A stretch of 64,000 nt of DNA from Sporosarcina quadrami (GCF_014836615.1 NZ_JACSQN010000008.1:1-64000); one strand, 5' to 3'; shown: positions 8,868 through 17,999, counted from the stretch's first letter. Numbers and translations: made by a program. The notes: a model not told the origin generated them from the letters alone.

Positions 8868-9677
8868 ATGAAAGAACGTACATTGAATAACGGCATTGCC
8901 ATTCCGATTGTCGGCAGCGGAACGAATACGTATGGGAAAGAGGGCAACCAATACCGAGGCGCGTTAAGAGGGGATACCCAGGAAATCGATTGGGCTATTG
9001 AAAACGGCTACCGTCATTTAGACTGTGCCCAAGCATACAATAACGAAGAAGTTGTGGGAGAGGGGATACGGAAATCCTTTGTGCCGCGTGAAGAATTCTT
9101 CATTACGACGAAGCTTAATACATTTGAAGGCTGCGGAGGCGCAGACTGGGCTCGTGCTGAAATTGACAAGAGCCTGGAGAAATTACAGACGGATTATGTG
9201 GATCTGTTCCTGCTTCACGCGCCATGGGATCAGGATGCGGAAATGCTGGAAGCGTGGCGGATATTGGAAGACTACTATAATCGCGGTGTGTTCAAGTCGA
9301 TTGGTGTGTCTAACTTCAAAAAAGAGCATCTAGACTTACTTCTTGAAAAGAGCAACGTTCCCCCAGCGGTTAATCAAATCAAGTCCCAAGTCGGCCATTG
9401 GAATGAAGACCTAATCGCTTATGATAAAATGCACGGCATTGCTACGGTCGCCTGGTCGCCACTCGGTGGTATTGATGAAAAGGCAAGGAAAGTGCTGGAT
9501 GAAATCGGTCAGCCCTACGGCAAGACCTACGCGCAAGTCGTGTTGCGCTATCAAATTGAACGCGACGTCATCGTCATTCCGAAGTCGCATAATCAGGAGC
9601 GCCAAGCACAAAGTCTGGACATTTTCGACTTTGAACTCACAGCAAGCGACCGTGACCGGATTGCGGAACTTGGTTGA
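8868..9677 (+). CDS. Aldo/keto reductase
   Basis: A 269-residue aldo/keto reductase, reducing carbonyl compounds with NAD(P)H in the cytoplasm. The complete catalytic tetrad is visible: D52 and Y57 (LDCAQAYNNEE), K82 (TTKLN) and H117 (LLHAPW). The C-terminal nucleotide-binding motif VIPKSHNQER is also present. The length is typical of the bacterial 2,5-diketo-gluconate reductase/YvgN-like branch. The start follows AGGAGGG. It is monocistronic with a terminator shared with the convergent VOC gene. Confidence 0.9.
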   Translation: MKERTLNNGIAIPIVGSGTNTYGKEGNQYRGALRGDTQEIDWAIENGYRHLDCAQAYNNEEVVGEGIRKSFVPREEFFITTKLNTFEGCGGADWARAEIDKSLEKLQTDYVDLFLLHAPWDQDAEMLEAWRILEDYYNRGVFKSIGVSNFKKEHLDLLLEKSNVPPAVNQIKSQVGHWNEDLIAYDKMHGIATVAWSPLGGIDEKARKVLDEIGQPYGKTYAQVVLRYQIERDVIVIPKSHNQERQAQSLDIFDFELTASDRDRIAELG

Positions 9678-9699
9678 GTGACTGATAGTTATAAAACCA

Positions 9700-9750
9700 A
9701 AAAAGCCTGCCTCCCTTTCTCCTTTTTGGAAGGAGAGAGGGGGCAGGCTT
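9700..9750. terminator. Bidirectional terminator
   Basis: AAGCCTGCC and a GGCAGGCTT arm, with CTCCCTTTCTCC and GGAGAGAGGG inside, make a long stem between convergent genes. A-runs flank it on the left and a T-rich stretch on the right. Confidence 0.9.
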
Positions 9751-9773
9751 GTACTGATTTTTTATAGAATTTA

Positions 9774-10154
9774 TTAGTGCTTGCGCTTCACTTCAATACG
9801 ATAGCCGTCAGGATCTGTGACGAAGAAGTAGTGAGGCGTTCCACCTGACAGGCCTTTCAATTCGCCTGTTTCATAAGCGGACGCTTTACAGATGTCATGC
9901 ATTTTTTCCAAGTCATTGACGGTTACCCCTAAATGACTGAAACCATTTCCAACGACATATGGCTCTGCGTCATAATTATACGTCAGTTCAATCTGTACGT
10001 TAGCACCTGGTGAATTCAAATAGACTAAATCGAATTTACCCTCAGGGAATTTTCTGTGGCTCGCCACTTCGAAATCAAAAAGCTCCGTATAAAAATCCAA
10101 TGTCGCATCCAGGTCTCTCACACGCAAACAAATTTCAACAAGTACTTGATCCAT
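9774..10154 (-). CDS. VOC-fold protein, glyoxalase I-like
   Basis: A 126-residue protein with two beta-alpha-beta-beta-beta halves of the vicinal oxygen chelate fold (VRDLDATLDFYTELF; FSHLGVTVNDLEKMHD; FVTDPDGYRIEVKRK). Glu in VQIELTY, His in FSHLGV and Glu in YRIEV are likely metal ligands. The order and the closing DPDGYRIE motif resemble lactoylglutathione lyase (GloA). The ATG at 10154 is chosen because GGAGG lies eight bases upstream. The next gene upstream on the same strand is a glyoxalase II, so the pair could detoxify methylglyoxal. The thiol cofactor in this organism is presumably bacillithiol, an inference. Confidence 0.8.
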   Translation of the reverse strand: MDQVLVEICLRVRDLDATLDFYTELFDFEVASHRKFPEGKFDLVYLNSPGANVQIELTYNYDAEPYVVGNGFSHLGVTVNDLEKMHDICKASAYETGELKGLSGGTPHYFFVTDPDGYRIEVKRKH

Positions 10155-10257
10155 GGTATCATCCTCCATAATTTTATTGATTTAATCTTATCATAGATAT
10201 TATATCCGTACACTTGATGCGAAAAATCATTCGACAAAAAGCAACCCAATAAGTGTT

Positions 10258-10959
10258 CTAGAAGTCATCACGGGCAGTACGCAATTCGATAAAGTCCTCC
10301 ACTGTTTCCGCTTGCAGGAAGAGGTTGATCTCTCTCTCCTTACCGATTGTTGACGGAAGTGTAGGCTGTCCTTGAGCACGCAATTTCTGGACGGCTTCCA
10401 ATGCGTTGGCGATTTTTTTGTTTTCCGGTTGCCTGTCTTTTGCAAAACGCAAATTCGTTTCGGTATACTCGTGACCGGCATACACATGGGTCTCATCATC
10501 CAAGTGCTTGAATGTCTGCAACGTTTCATATTGCGCTTCGTAATCGCCGGTGAAAACCCGGCCACATCCCGCTGAAAACAAGGCATCGCCGCAAAATAGA
10601 TGATCTCCCATTAAAAAACTGATATGGCCATGCGTATGACCTCCTGATTTGTACACGTGGAACGTTTGGTCCAACAAGTCAAAAGAATCCCCTGGCTTTA
10701 CAATCTGATCCGCCAAGTCTTTCGTTTCGTTCGGTCCATACACAGGACATTCGGGATGACTCGCTAGAATCTCCCGCACCCCGCCGGTATGATCTTCATG
10801 CATATGCGTCAACAGAATGGCCGTCAAACGAAGCTGCTTTTCATCAAGGTAATCAAGAACAACTCCCGCTTCCCCCGGATCCACCACAACTGTCTCTGTG
10901 TCTGCTTGAATGCACCATATATAATTATCTGAAAAGGCTTTGATTGGATGAATAATCAC
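10258..10959 (-). CDS. gloB: Hydroxyacylglutathione hydrolase-like (glyoxalase II)
   Basis: A 233-residue metallo-beta-lactamase-fold thioesterase. The metal motif THMHEDH (H52, H54, D56, H57), GHTHGHIS, CGDALFSAGCGR and GHEYTETN are hallmarks of glyoxalase II, which hydrolyses the thioester made by glyoxalase I. The GTG start at 10959 has AAAGGAGG nine bases upstream. The open frame runs back through GGTACC element copy 4, but that part is not coding. It is transcribed before the VOC gene, about 100 bases apart. Confidence 0.85.
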   Translation of the reverse strand: MIIHPIKAFSDNYIWCIQADTETVVVDPGEAGVVLDYLDEKQLRLTAILLTHMHEDHTGGVREILASHPECPVYGPNETKDLADQIVKPGDSFDLLDQTFHVYKSGGHTHGHISFLMGDHLFCGDALFSAGCGRVFTGDYEAQYETLQTFKHLDDETHVYAGHEYTETNLRFAKDRQPENKKIANALEAVQKLRAQGQPTLPSTIGKEREINLFLQAETVEDFIELRTARDDF

Positions 10960-10987
10960 ATTTGATTCCTCCTTTTTTATTAATAAA

Positions 10988-11133
10988 GGTACCTGTGCAA
11001 GGTTTAATTCAGACAATACACTACAATTGCATAAAGATGAAATTAAAAGATTTACTAGCAAGTCTTTCTGAAATAATTTCGTATTATTATACAAGTTGTC
11101 TGAATTAACATGAAAGTTTCTTGCACAGGTACC
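10988..11133 (+). repeat. GGTACC element copy 4 (146 bp)
   Basis: Perfect left and right 14-base termini, with AATTCAGACAATACACTACA inside. It lies between divergent genes, so any hairpin here sits in both 5' regions. Confidence 0.95.
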
Positions 11134-11136
11134 TTT

Positions 11137-11157
11137 AATTGTGTGAGTGACTGTCAC
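11137..11157 (+). repeat. Short repeat copy
   Basis: AATTGTGTGAGTGACTGTCA plus C, one mismatch from the family consensus. It directly abuts the right end of GGTACC element copy 4. Confidence 0.8.
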
Positions 11158-11174
11158 TCGTTCTTTTCAAATTA

Positions 11175-11202
11175 TGAAACCTACTGCCCCTTTGGACTCG
11201 TC
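11175..11202 (+). promoter_or_regulatory. Possible ECF promoter of sigma operon 1
   Basis: TGAAAC at 11175 and CGTC at 11199 lie upstream of the sigma gene, but the spacer is 18 bases, longer than the usual 16-17. Autoregulation is typical of such operons; the spacing makes this call weak. Confidence 0.3.
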
Positions 11203-11244
11203 TTAGAGGTAAGATTGTATGGAATGAAGGTGGAGGGGGTGGGA

Positions 11245-11805
11245 ATGCAAATGGGAAAGTCCGGGATTAAAACCGAAGAGGAAGTATGGCTTTCCGGTTT
11301 GATGGATGATGTTGGAGGACGCTTGACGAAGCTGGCTTTCAGTTATTTGAACGATTGGGGGAAAGCGCAGGAAGTCGTACAGGATGTCTTTTATGTCTGT
11401 TATACGAAACGTCGTCATGTTCTGGAATTGGATTCTATTGAGGCATGGCTATACAGGGTAACTGTGAATCGGTGCAAAGACGTTTTAAGGACTTCTTGGT
11501 TTAAGAAAGTAATCGTGAATAATGATTTATTTCATTACCAAAAATCAGCGCAGCCATCGCCCGAAATTGCAGCGGTCACGAAAGGCGGTAATGAGAAGTT
11601 GGCGCAGCTTGTCCTAGGGTTGCCGGTTAAATATAAGGAAGTCATTCTCCTCTTCTACTATGATGATCTGTCCATTGAGGAAATCAGTTACGTGTTAAAG
11701 TCCAATTCGAACACTGTCAAAACCCGTTTGAAAAGAGGACGGGAAGCATTAATGAAGAACATGGAGAGGAGTGATTTTCTTGAAAGATCCATTGACGAAT
11801 ATTAA
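11245..11805 (+). CDS. ECF-type RNA polymerase sigma factor (pair 1)
   Basis: A 186-residue sigma-70 family factor of the ECF group. Region 2 (AFSYLNDWGKAQEVVQDVF, IEAWLYRVTVNRCKD) and region 4 (LPVKYKEVILLFYYDDLSIEEIS, NTVKTRLKRGR) are both clear. It directs RNA polymerase to a small regulon, probably for envelope stress. The ATG at 11245 follows GGAGGGGG. Its end overlaps the next gene by 26 bases, so sigma and anti-sigma are translationally coupled. A candidate autoregulatory promoter with poor spacing lies about 45 bases upstream. Confidence 0.9.
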   Translation: MQMGKSGIKTEEEVWLSGLMDDVGGRLTKLAFSYLNDWGKAQEVVQDVFYVCYTKRRHVLELDSIEAWLYRVTVNRCKDVLRTSWFKKVIVNNDLFHYQKSAQPSPEIAAVTKGGNEKLAQLVLGLPVKYKEVILLFYYDDLSIEEISYVLKSNSNTVKTRLKRGREALMKNMERSDFLERSIDEY

Positions 11806-12973
11806 AAAGTCATTAGATGCTACGGTCTTCAAAGATCCGCAGTTCGGAGCAAAGAATAAGAATGCCGTCTTTCAAAAGATTCATAAGCCGAAGAAAATCT
11901 ATATCTTGCCTGCATTTGTTAGTGGATTGCTCATCATGGTCATGGCTTCTACTGGCATTTATTTTGCGACGGAAAGAATGGGCGAAGATAGTCCGATAGC
12001 CTCTTTGCCGGACAATCCGGCTTCGACGGAAATTCATCCAAGTCAAGGGCAGACTGGAACGCAGCCTGCTCCTATATACGTTGCAAAGGATGAAAATGAA
12101 TTATCCATGCAGGATGCAGAAACAGCGGTTGAACTATGCGTGGATGCATTGACGGATTATTACAAGGCGATTTGGAACGGCACGGAGATTGACCTGGATC
12201 GGTTTATCGGGAACGAGAACCTTAAAGAGTATGTAGAAACGAAAGTGTATGCTGAATTTCAAAAGTACGGCGGCTTGGATGGTAAGGTGAAGCAACTTGA
12301 AATTGGTGATTGGGAAGTGAAGTTTTCGGAGGATGAAAAGGGAGGCTATCTGTATTTGGACATCCCTGTAAACATCCAAAAGCATTATGGAGGAGGATAT
12401 GGAGAGGGGACGGAATTCTTTGTGCGGAATGTAGATGGCAAGCTGGTTATTGCTGACTGGTATACGGGCGGGAAAGATACGTATGACTATTTGGTGCGCG
12501 GGTATGAGCAGAAAATCATCGACCCTGATATTTGGAATGATAACGAGTGGGTGGCGAAGTTTAAAAGCGGCACGGGCCTATATGATTTTGAGCAACAGGT
12601 TTATGATAGATTCAAGCTCAAGCATGACGTGAAAGAGTTAGCTGGTCTTAAACCGATCAGCATTGCGAAGCTCTATGCCTACGCCAGTTATCACGAAGAT
12701 TTTGAAACGGCGTACGCGCTTTACACGGACAGGGAAGATCATATACTTTGGAGTAAAGAAGAGGATGAACAAATACCGTTAGCTGATCGTGGAACCTCGG
12801 AACAGGCACTGCAGACATTTAGGAAGCTTGAAAAAGGCTCATTTGTACAAACAGGAGACTACGAAGGGTACATCGAGTTTTATCCAAATGGGGACCGCGA
12901 AGAGAAATCTGGCTTTTCGATGATTAAAAACGAAGATGGCATCTGGCAAGTCGCATTTTTGCCAGTTCAGTAA
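11780..12973 (+). CDS. Membrane anti-sigma factor (pair 1)
   Basis: A 397-residue protein with a short basic cytoplasmic N-terminus (residues 1-38), one transmembrane helix (about 42-64, ILPAFVSGLLIMVMAS) and a large extracytoplasmic region. That region includes a likely domain at 110-230 with aromatic- and Glu-rich beta strands and a C-terminal domain at about 290-397. This topology and its position directly after an ECF sigma gene identify it as the cognate anti-sigma. No zinc-binding HxxxCxxC motif is present. The TTG start at 11780 follows GAGGAG. The signal it senses is unknown. Confidence 0.75.
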   Translation: MKDPLTNIKKSLDATVFKDPQFGAKNKNAVFQKIHKPKKIYILPAFVSGLLIMVMASTGIYFATERMGEDSPIASLPDNPASTEIHPSQGQTGTQPAPIYVAKDENELSMQDAETAVELCVDALTDYYKAIWNGTEIDLDRFIGNENLKEYVETKVYAEFQKYGGLDGKVKQLEIGDWEVKFSEDEKGGYLYLDIPVNIQKHYGGGYGEGTEFFVRNVDGKLVIADWYTGGKDTYDYLVRGYEQKIIDPDIWNDNEWVAKFKSGTGLYDFEQQVYDRFKLKHDVKELAGLKPISIAKLYAYASYHEDFETAYALYTDREDHILWSKEEDEQIPLADRGTSEQALQTFRKLEKGSFVQTGDYEGYIEFYPNGDREEKSGFSMIKNEDGIWQVAFLPVQ

Positions 12974-12984
12974 ATTTAATTTGG

Positions 12985-13130
12985 GGTACCTGTGCAAGGT
13001 TCAATTCAGACAATACACTACAATTGCATAGACATGAAATCAGAAGATTGTCTCATATGCGTTTATGAAATAATATTGTATTAATATACAAATTGTATGA
13101 ATTAACATGAAAGTTTCTTGCACAGGTACC
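12985..13130 (+). repeat. GGTACC element copy 5 (146 bp)
   Basis: Perfect termini. It lies between convergent genes: 12 bases after the anti-sigma stop, with the TAA stop of the CtaG-like gene (13132-13134) starting one base after its right end. Confidence 0.95.
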
Positions 13131-13131
13131 T

Positions 13132-13923
13132 TTACAATTGTGCGGCAGTCGGAACGATGGGTTGGCGTGCGCTTGCCGATTGGTACCAGCTCCTGAACAG
13201 TAAGAAAATGATGACCAAATCCACCGCGTCGCCTCCGTAATACATTAACATTGCCCCTACTCGCGCTTCTTCAACAGGTACTCCTTGCGGCGGATAGGCG
13301 TAAAGGAACTTCGAAAGTATGCCATGTCCTGCAAGCGCAAAAATAAATACGACTGTGCGAAAGCGGTAGCTAAATCGGCGAGATACGGGATCGATATAGA
13401 GCATGGACATAGTAAACAAATAACCGGCTGCAAACATTTGGACATGCACTAACACATATAGCGACAAATAATTGTGCATCATTGTAAATAATCCGGTTGT
13501 ATATAATAGCCACAGCCCTCCGATATTCAAAACGGCAGCTGTGATTGGATGGATATAAAAACGGGCGAACTGACTTCTGAGAAAACGGCTCACAATCCGC
13601 GCCTGTTGAACAGGAAGTGCCCGAAGTAACAGTGTTACCGGTGCTCCTAGTGCCATTAGAAGAGGACCAAGCATTCCGAGGAATAGATGACCCGTCATAT
13701 GCCAGGTGAAATGAGCATGAGACAAAACTGCCAGTGGGCCGAACAGCGCACTTGCTGAAATAATCGTGCCGCTTATCCAGAAAATGAGACGCATGTGGGA
13801 CCACTTTCGAAGACGCGTGTTCTGATTTGATCGATAAACACCGAATACATATAACGAAATCGCAAGTAGAGCTAGAATCCCGAACAACCAATTCGTCAAA
13901 ACGAAAAACGATTCATGCAACAC
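13132..13923 (-). CDS. CtaG-like cytochrome c oxidase assembly protein
   Basis: A 263-residue protein with about seven transmembrane helices, matching the caa3_CtaG family. Conserved features are SHAHFTWHMTGHLFLGM, LGAPVTLLLRALP, FYIHPITAAVLN and MMYYGGDAVDL-like residues near the end. In B. subtilis CtaG is needed for copper centre formation in the caa3 oxidase. The gene overlaps the upstream DUF2243 gene by 11 bases. No oxidase genes are nearby, so an accessory role is also possible. Confidence 0.85.
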   Translation of the reverse strand: MLHESFFVLTNWLFGILALLAISLYVFGVYRSNQNTRLRKWSHMRLIFWISGTIISASALFGPLAVLSHAHFTWHMTGHLFLGMLGPLLMALGAPVTLLLRALPVQQARIVSRFLRSQFARFYIHPITAAVLNIGGLWLLYTTGLFTMMHNYLSLYVLVHVQMFAAGYLFTMSMLYIDPVSRRFSYRFRTVVFIFALAGHGILSKFLYAYPPQGVPVEEARVGAMLMYYGGDAVDLVIIFLLFRSWYQSASARQPIVPTAAQL

Positions 13924-14416
13924 GATTTTCCACCCGCCTTGTTCCTAACGCATCTTGATTCGCTGAACGTAAGAGCAGGAAACCGGCTGCAATCATAATA
14001 ATTGCGGAACCATTCCATATGACATCATACGGTACAATATCGACGTCATATCGAATTTGGTGAATGCGCATAACCTTATGCTGGATTGTTCCATCATACA
14101 GCTGAAAAGCGCCGCCCCCAATCAGCTTCCCCCCCCAGAAAACCTTATGCCATAATGCATCTCGCCGACGCAAATCCGCCACCAAATAGAGTGCGCCCAC
14201 CGTTGCGAACCAACTAAAAGCATGGAATAGTCCATCTGATACAAGGCCGATTGCTACTGTCGATTTATCATAGAATTTATGCCAATGCAGCAACTGATGA
14301 AAAACTGTTTCATCTATAAACGCCACAAATCCCAAGCCAAATAAAATCCCTGCCCATAAGTTTTTTGTTTTATAGGCTTTACGATTCGCCCAATTAATCA
14401 CTGGCTTTTTTTGCAT
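13913..14416 (-). CDS. DUF2243 membrane protein
   Basis: A 167-residue membrane protein with about four hydrophobic helices and conserved His residues (FIDETVFHQLLHWHKFYD, DGLFHAFSW, GGGAFQLYDGTIQHK, HQIRYDV). These define DUF2243, a family often encoded directly before CtaG-like proteins. The His pattern suggests metal or heme contact, an inference. The ATG at 14416 is preferred over the TTG two codons upstream on spacing to GAGGTGG. The 3' end overlaps the CtaG-like gene, so the two are coupled. Confidence 0.85.
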   Translation of the reverse strand: MQKKPVINWANRKAYKTKNLWAGILFGLGFVAFIDETVFHQLLHWHKFYDKSTVAIGLVSDGLFHAFSWFATVGALYLVADLRRRDALWHKVFWGGKLIGGGAFQLYDGTIQHKVMRIHQIRYDVDIVPYDVIWNGSAIIMIAAGFLLLRSANQDALGTRRVENRVA

Positions 14417-14572
14417 TTGCAAGCCACCACCTCTTGTATGATCAACTTATTATTTCCGATGGGGTAGTGGGTTAAACAGAGTGGCGGAAGGAATTATTTT
14501 TGATTGAAGGGAGAAGCTTGATCTTCCGTAGGGGACTATGTAAAACTAGTAAACACCTTCTTCTTTAATTCC

Positions 14573-14612
14573 AAAAATCGCCATGGACGTTGATAATACA
14601 ACGTCCATGGCG
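14573..14612 (-). terminator. Strong hairpin terminator
   Basis: CGCCATGGACGTTG and its exact complement (14579-14592 and 14599-14612) form a 14-bp stem with a 6-base loop. On the minus strand it is followed by ATTTTTGG. It closes the catalase gene. Confidence 0.85.
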
Positions 14613-14631
14613 TATTTATGTGTCAAAGATG

Positions 14632-14652
14632 AATTGTATGAGTGACTGGCAC
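14632..14652 (+). repeat. Short repeat copy
   Basis: AATTGTATGAGTGACTGGCA plus C, one mismatch from consensus. It lies between the terminator and the stop of the catalase gene. Confidence 0.8.
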
Positions 14653-14666
14653 TCACACTATTCCTA

Positions 14667-16706
14667 CTATTTCCGGTCCCAAAAACGCATATGAGCGATG
14701 GCGTGGATGAATTCGTTTTCAAAATTTGGATTATCTTTTGCAAATACAACGCCAGCCATGTTCATGTTAGCTGCTTTTTGGAGATAGTCCTGACCGGTCG
14801 CTGCCACGCCGATCGGTTTATAGTTTTTATAAGCGACTTGGATGTAATCGGCGATGTTATAGTCAAAACTTGGTTGGTTACCGGACTCGCCGCCTACGAT
14901 ATATAGAGAATCGAGAAGATAAGGACTCGTCGTGATGAATGATTCATCTACAACGAGGATTGTTCCGTCACTTGCTATCACAGTCCCAAGCATTTCACTC
15001 ACGATGACGACCCAGACGCCGTACTTCTCTAGTTCCCGAATAGTTTCTGCGACTTCTTTTGCGTTAAATCCATTACCGATTAATACACCGACACGCATCG
15101 AATAAGCATATTTCGGTGTGCTCGATTGACTAAGTGAAGGGTAACTCGTCGAGACCGGCACGTTGTTTCCTTCCGGCCGCTTTACACCAATATTATCCGC
15201 TACGATGGTAGCCATTTCTTTGTCAACATTCACAAGCATATCAACACATTGCTGTCTGACTGATTCACTTTTTACGCTGCCAATCTGGTAATTGAGCGCT
15301 TCTATCATATGTTGTTTTTCAATGACCGTTAGACTGTTCCAGAAAATTCGCGGCTGTGTAAAGTAATCGTCCACTTTTACACTGCGTTTTCGAGTGACTT
15401 CACCTTCGACTTTCAGAGGGTAATGTGCATATCCTCCATCTTCAGGGGGTGTTGTGTATGGTGTGTTATTCTCTAATGAATTATTATGATAACTAGTTTC
15501 ATCGACATCGATGTTGTAACGCATAAAGCCTTTTCGTTGGTTATTATGAAATGGACAAACTGGACGGTTGATTGGTAAATCTTCATAATTCTTACTGCCT
15601 AGACGATGATATTGGGCGATTTTATAAGCGATCAGCCGGCCCTGTAATACAGGGTCGGTGGAAAAGTCGATACCGGGTACGACGTTTGCAGGATTAAAGG
15701 CAGCCTGTTCAATTTCTGCAAATTCATTGTCTACATTTCGGTTCAATGTCATTTTCCCGATGATTTGAACGGGAATAATCTCTTCCGGCCAGAACTTTGT
15801 GGAATCAAGGATGTCGAAGTCAAACTTGTGCTCGTCTTCCATCGGTATGAGTTGCACACCTAATTCATATTCGGCAAAAGCGCCGCGGTCAATCGCTTCA
15901 CGTAGGTCGCGTCGATGGTAATCAGGGTCAATGCCGCCGATTTTCTGTGCTTCATCCATCGTCAAGGGATGGGAGCCGAGGACAGGTTTCCAAGCGAATC
16001 GTACGAAAGTGGCTGTACCTGCTTCATTGACAAATAGATACGTGTTCACGGACCAAGACTCCATCATTCGGTAACTTCTAAGTATGCCCCGATCAGACAT
16101 AACCCATAATGTCATATGGAGTGCTTCAGGATTGTTCGCAACATAATCCCAGAATGTGTCATGTGCGCCGGAAGCTTGCGGCATGCCGGTACGCGGTTCG
16201 GGTTGGTAGGCGTGAATGATGTCGGGAAACTTCATTGCATCTTGGTTGATCAAAACTGGAAAACCTATCATCGTCATATCGTAATTTCCTTCGTCGGTGT
16301 AAAATTTTACACCGAGGCACCTCAGATCCCGGGCTGTGTCTTTCGAGCCTTTACTGCCTTGTACCGTTGAAAAACGGACGAACAATGGCGTCTTCTTTCC
16401 AGCTTCCTGCAGAAATCCAGCTTTTGTAAATTGTTTCATCGATTTGTAACATTCAAATACGCCATGCGCTCCGTATCCTCTCGCATGCACTTTGCGTTCC
16501 GGGATTTCCTCGTGTACGAAAGACGTCATCTTTTCGAAGTAATGAAAGTCCTCCAAGAGCCCAGGTCCTCGTTTGCCCGCTGTCAGTATTCGCTCATCAT
16601 CCGAAATCTTGATGGAATTGTTCGTCGTCATCGGTTTGCCTGCATTCAATTTCCGGAATTCATCTAATTGTTGTTGTTTGGAATTTTTTTTATCATTATT
16701 CGCCAA
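14667..16706 (-). CDS. Large-subunit catalase-like protein lacking the distal Asn
   Basis: A 679-residue protein with a catalase core (about 25-500) and a C-terminal DJ-1/PfpI-like flavodoxin fold (about 540-679), as in clade-2 large catalases. The distal His is kept (H74, VHARG), as are RFSTV and the heme-ligand Tyr (Y361, RLIAYKIAQYHRLG). However, the segment that reads GNNMP in the neighbour at 19412 reads MIGFP here, so the conserved Asn of the distal pocket is lost. DTQ after the Tyr is changed to IAQ, and VHTFRFVN becomes VNTYLFVN. It should still bind heme, but its catalase activity is doubtful; a peroxidase or other heme role is possible. The TTG start follows AGGAG. Confidence 0.85.
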   Translation of the reverse strand: MANNDKKNSKQQQLDEFRKLNAGKPMTTNNSIKISDDERILTAGKRGPGLLEDFHYFEKMTSFVHEEIPERKVHARGYGAHGVFECYKSMKQFTKAGFLQEAGKKTPLFVRFSTVQGSKGSKDTARDLRCLGVKFYTDEGNYDMTMIGFPVLINQDAMKFPDIIHAYQPEPRTGMPQASGAHDTFWDYVANNPEALHMTLWVMSDRGILRSYRMMESWSVNTYLFVNEAGTATFVRFAWKPVLGSHPLTMDEAQKIGGIDPDYHRRDLREAIDRGAFAEYELGVQLIPMEDEHKFDFDILDSTKFWPEEIIPVQIIGKMTLNRNVDNEFAEIEQAAFNPANVVPGIDFSTDPVLQGRLIAYKIAQYHRLGSKNYEDLPINRPVCPFHNNQRKGFMRYNIDVDETSYHNNSLENNTPYTTPPEDGGYAHYPLKVEGEVTRKRSVKVDDYFTQPRIFWNSLTVIEKQHMIEALNYQIGSVKSESVRQQCVDMLVNVDKEMATIVADNIGVKRPEGNNVPVSTSYPSLSQSSTPKYAYSMRVGVLIGNGFNAKEVAETIRELEKYGVWVVIVSEMLGTVIASDGTILVVDESFITTSPYLLDSLYIVGGESGNQPSFDYNIADYIQVAYKNYKPIGVAATGQDYLQKAANMNMAGVVFAKDNPNFENEFIHAIAHMRFWDRK

Positions 16707-16776
16707 AGTATCACACTCCTAACAGAGTATATGCATTTATCCCGTATATGTGATCATGGCCTAGCTATCAAAATCA

Positions 16777-16923
16777 GGTACCTGTGCAAGATTGAATTTA
16801 GAAAATACACTACAATTACATGAATATAGATGTTGAACATTAAGAATACAAGGTTCTTACAATTTTCAATGAATATCTATGCGAATTGTGTGAATAAACA
16901 TGAATGTTTCTTGCACAGGTACC
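16777..16923 (+). repeat. GGTACC element copy 6 (147 bp)
   Basis: Perfect 14-base termini with a more diverged interior (AATTTAGAAAATACACTACA). It lies between divergent genes, in the 5' region of the catalase-like gene. Confidence 0.95.
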
Positions 16924-17043
16924 TTCGAAAGAATACCTTCTAGGGTGACCGAAAATTAGTTTTCACAACCCCTGCCAAAAGGGTATACTAAAGCACAATA
17001 CCATCGTGTATAAAACTTTGGCATCAGGGAAGGAAAATACGTT

Positions 17044-17997
17044 ATGACATATATTCTTTTGCTTGTAGGGTTTGCGTTGCTCATCAAGGGCGCTGATTAT
17101 TTTGTTGATGGGGCTTCGGGGATTGCCCGGTTGCTCCGTGTGCCGCCGATTTTGATCGGGTTGACGATAGTCGCGTTTGGGACAAGTTCTCCTGAGGCGA
17201 CGGTCAGTATTATTGCTGCGCTGCAAGGTACTGCAGGTGTTGCAGTCGGTAATGTGGTGGGCAGCAATATTTTTAATATTACGCTCGTCATAGGTGTGGC
17301 AGCTTTCTTGTATCCATTGAAGGTCCAAAGCGACAGCATTAAAAAAGAGATTCCTTTCACGTTGCTTGCCAGTGTGGCGTTGCTAATTGTTATGAGTGAC
17401 GTTGCTTTGCAAGGACTTGGCGGCAATATGATTACGCGTGCGGATGGGCTTATCTTCTTATTGTTCCTTGCGATTTTCATGTATTATGTGATCGACAATG
17501 GATTGAAAAGCCGTAGTGATGCGGTGGACAGTCCAGTACCGGAAAATGTACGATGGGGAAAAAATGTGTTCATTACACTTATAGGACTTGTAGCGATTAT
17601 CATCGGCGGTCAGTTTGTCGTTTCCAACGGAACAAAAATCGCCTATTCGCTCGGTATGAGTGAAACATTGGTCGGTTTGACAATCATTGCAATCGGTACT
17701 TCTTTACCTGAACTTGTTACTTCCATCACGGCGGCGTTGAAAAAGCAGAGTGAAATAGCGATTGGAAACGTAATTGGCAGCAACATTTTCAACATCCTTT
17801 TTGTACTAGGTGTCTCTTCGGTTATTTCTCCGTTATCTGTGAGCGGGGAAGTATTGACGGATGTCGTGTTCATGATCATTCTGACGATTGTCCTCCTGAT
17901 CTTCGCTCGGACGGGCTATAAGATTGGCAAGGTGGAAGGAATCGTGCTTACCGCGGCTTATGTCTTGTATTTGGTTTACATTATTATTCGGAATTGA
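17044..17997 (+). CDS. CaCA-family Na+(K+)/Ca2+ exchanger, YrbG-like
   Basis: A 317-residue membrane protein with about ten helices and two alpha-repeats that define the calcium/cation antiporter superfamily. These are GLTIVAFGTSSPEATVS with GNVVGSNIFN, and GLTIIAIGTSLPELVTS with GNVIGSNIFN. The acidic residues in the SPE and LPE motifs bind the cation. It probably exports Ca2+ in exchange for Na+ or H+. The start follows AAGGA. Three bases after its stop begins a short-repeat copy interrupted by the IS3 element. Confidence 0.9.
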   Translation: MTYILLLVGFALLIKGADYFVDGASGIARLLRVPPILIGLTIVAFGTSSPEATVSIIAALQGTAGVAVGNVVGSNIFNITLVIGVAAFLYPLKVQSDSIKKEIPFTLLASVALLIVMSDVALQGLGGNMITRADGLIFLLFLAIFMYYVIDNGLKSRSDAVDSPVPENVRWGKNVFITLIGLVAIIIGGQFVVSNGTKIAYSLGMSETLVGLTIIAIGTSLPELVTSITAALKKQSEIAIGNVIGSNIFNILFVLGVSSVISPLSVSGEVLTDVVFMIILTIVLLIFARTGYKIGKVEGIVLTAAYVLYLVYIIIRN

Positions 17998-17999
17998 TG

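Noticed and set aside
10960..11157. N-terminal extension of the glyoxalase II frame through a GGTACC element
   Set aside because: The GTG at 10959 has an ideal ribosome binding site, and the extension is only repeat sequence that happens to lack stops. The same applies to extensions at 46001-46048 and 38451-38489.
16700..16780. SigB-like GGGATA upstream of the catalase-like gene at 14667
   Set aside because: No GTTT-type -35 lies at the required distance.
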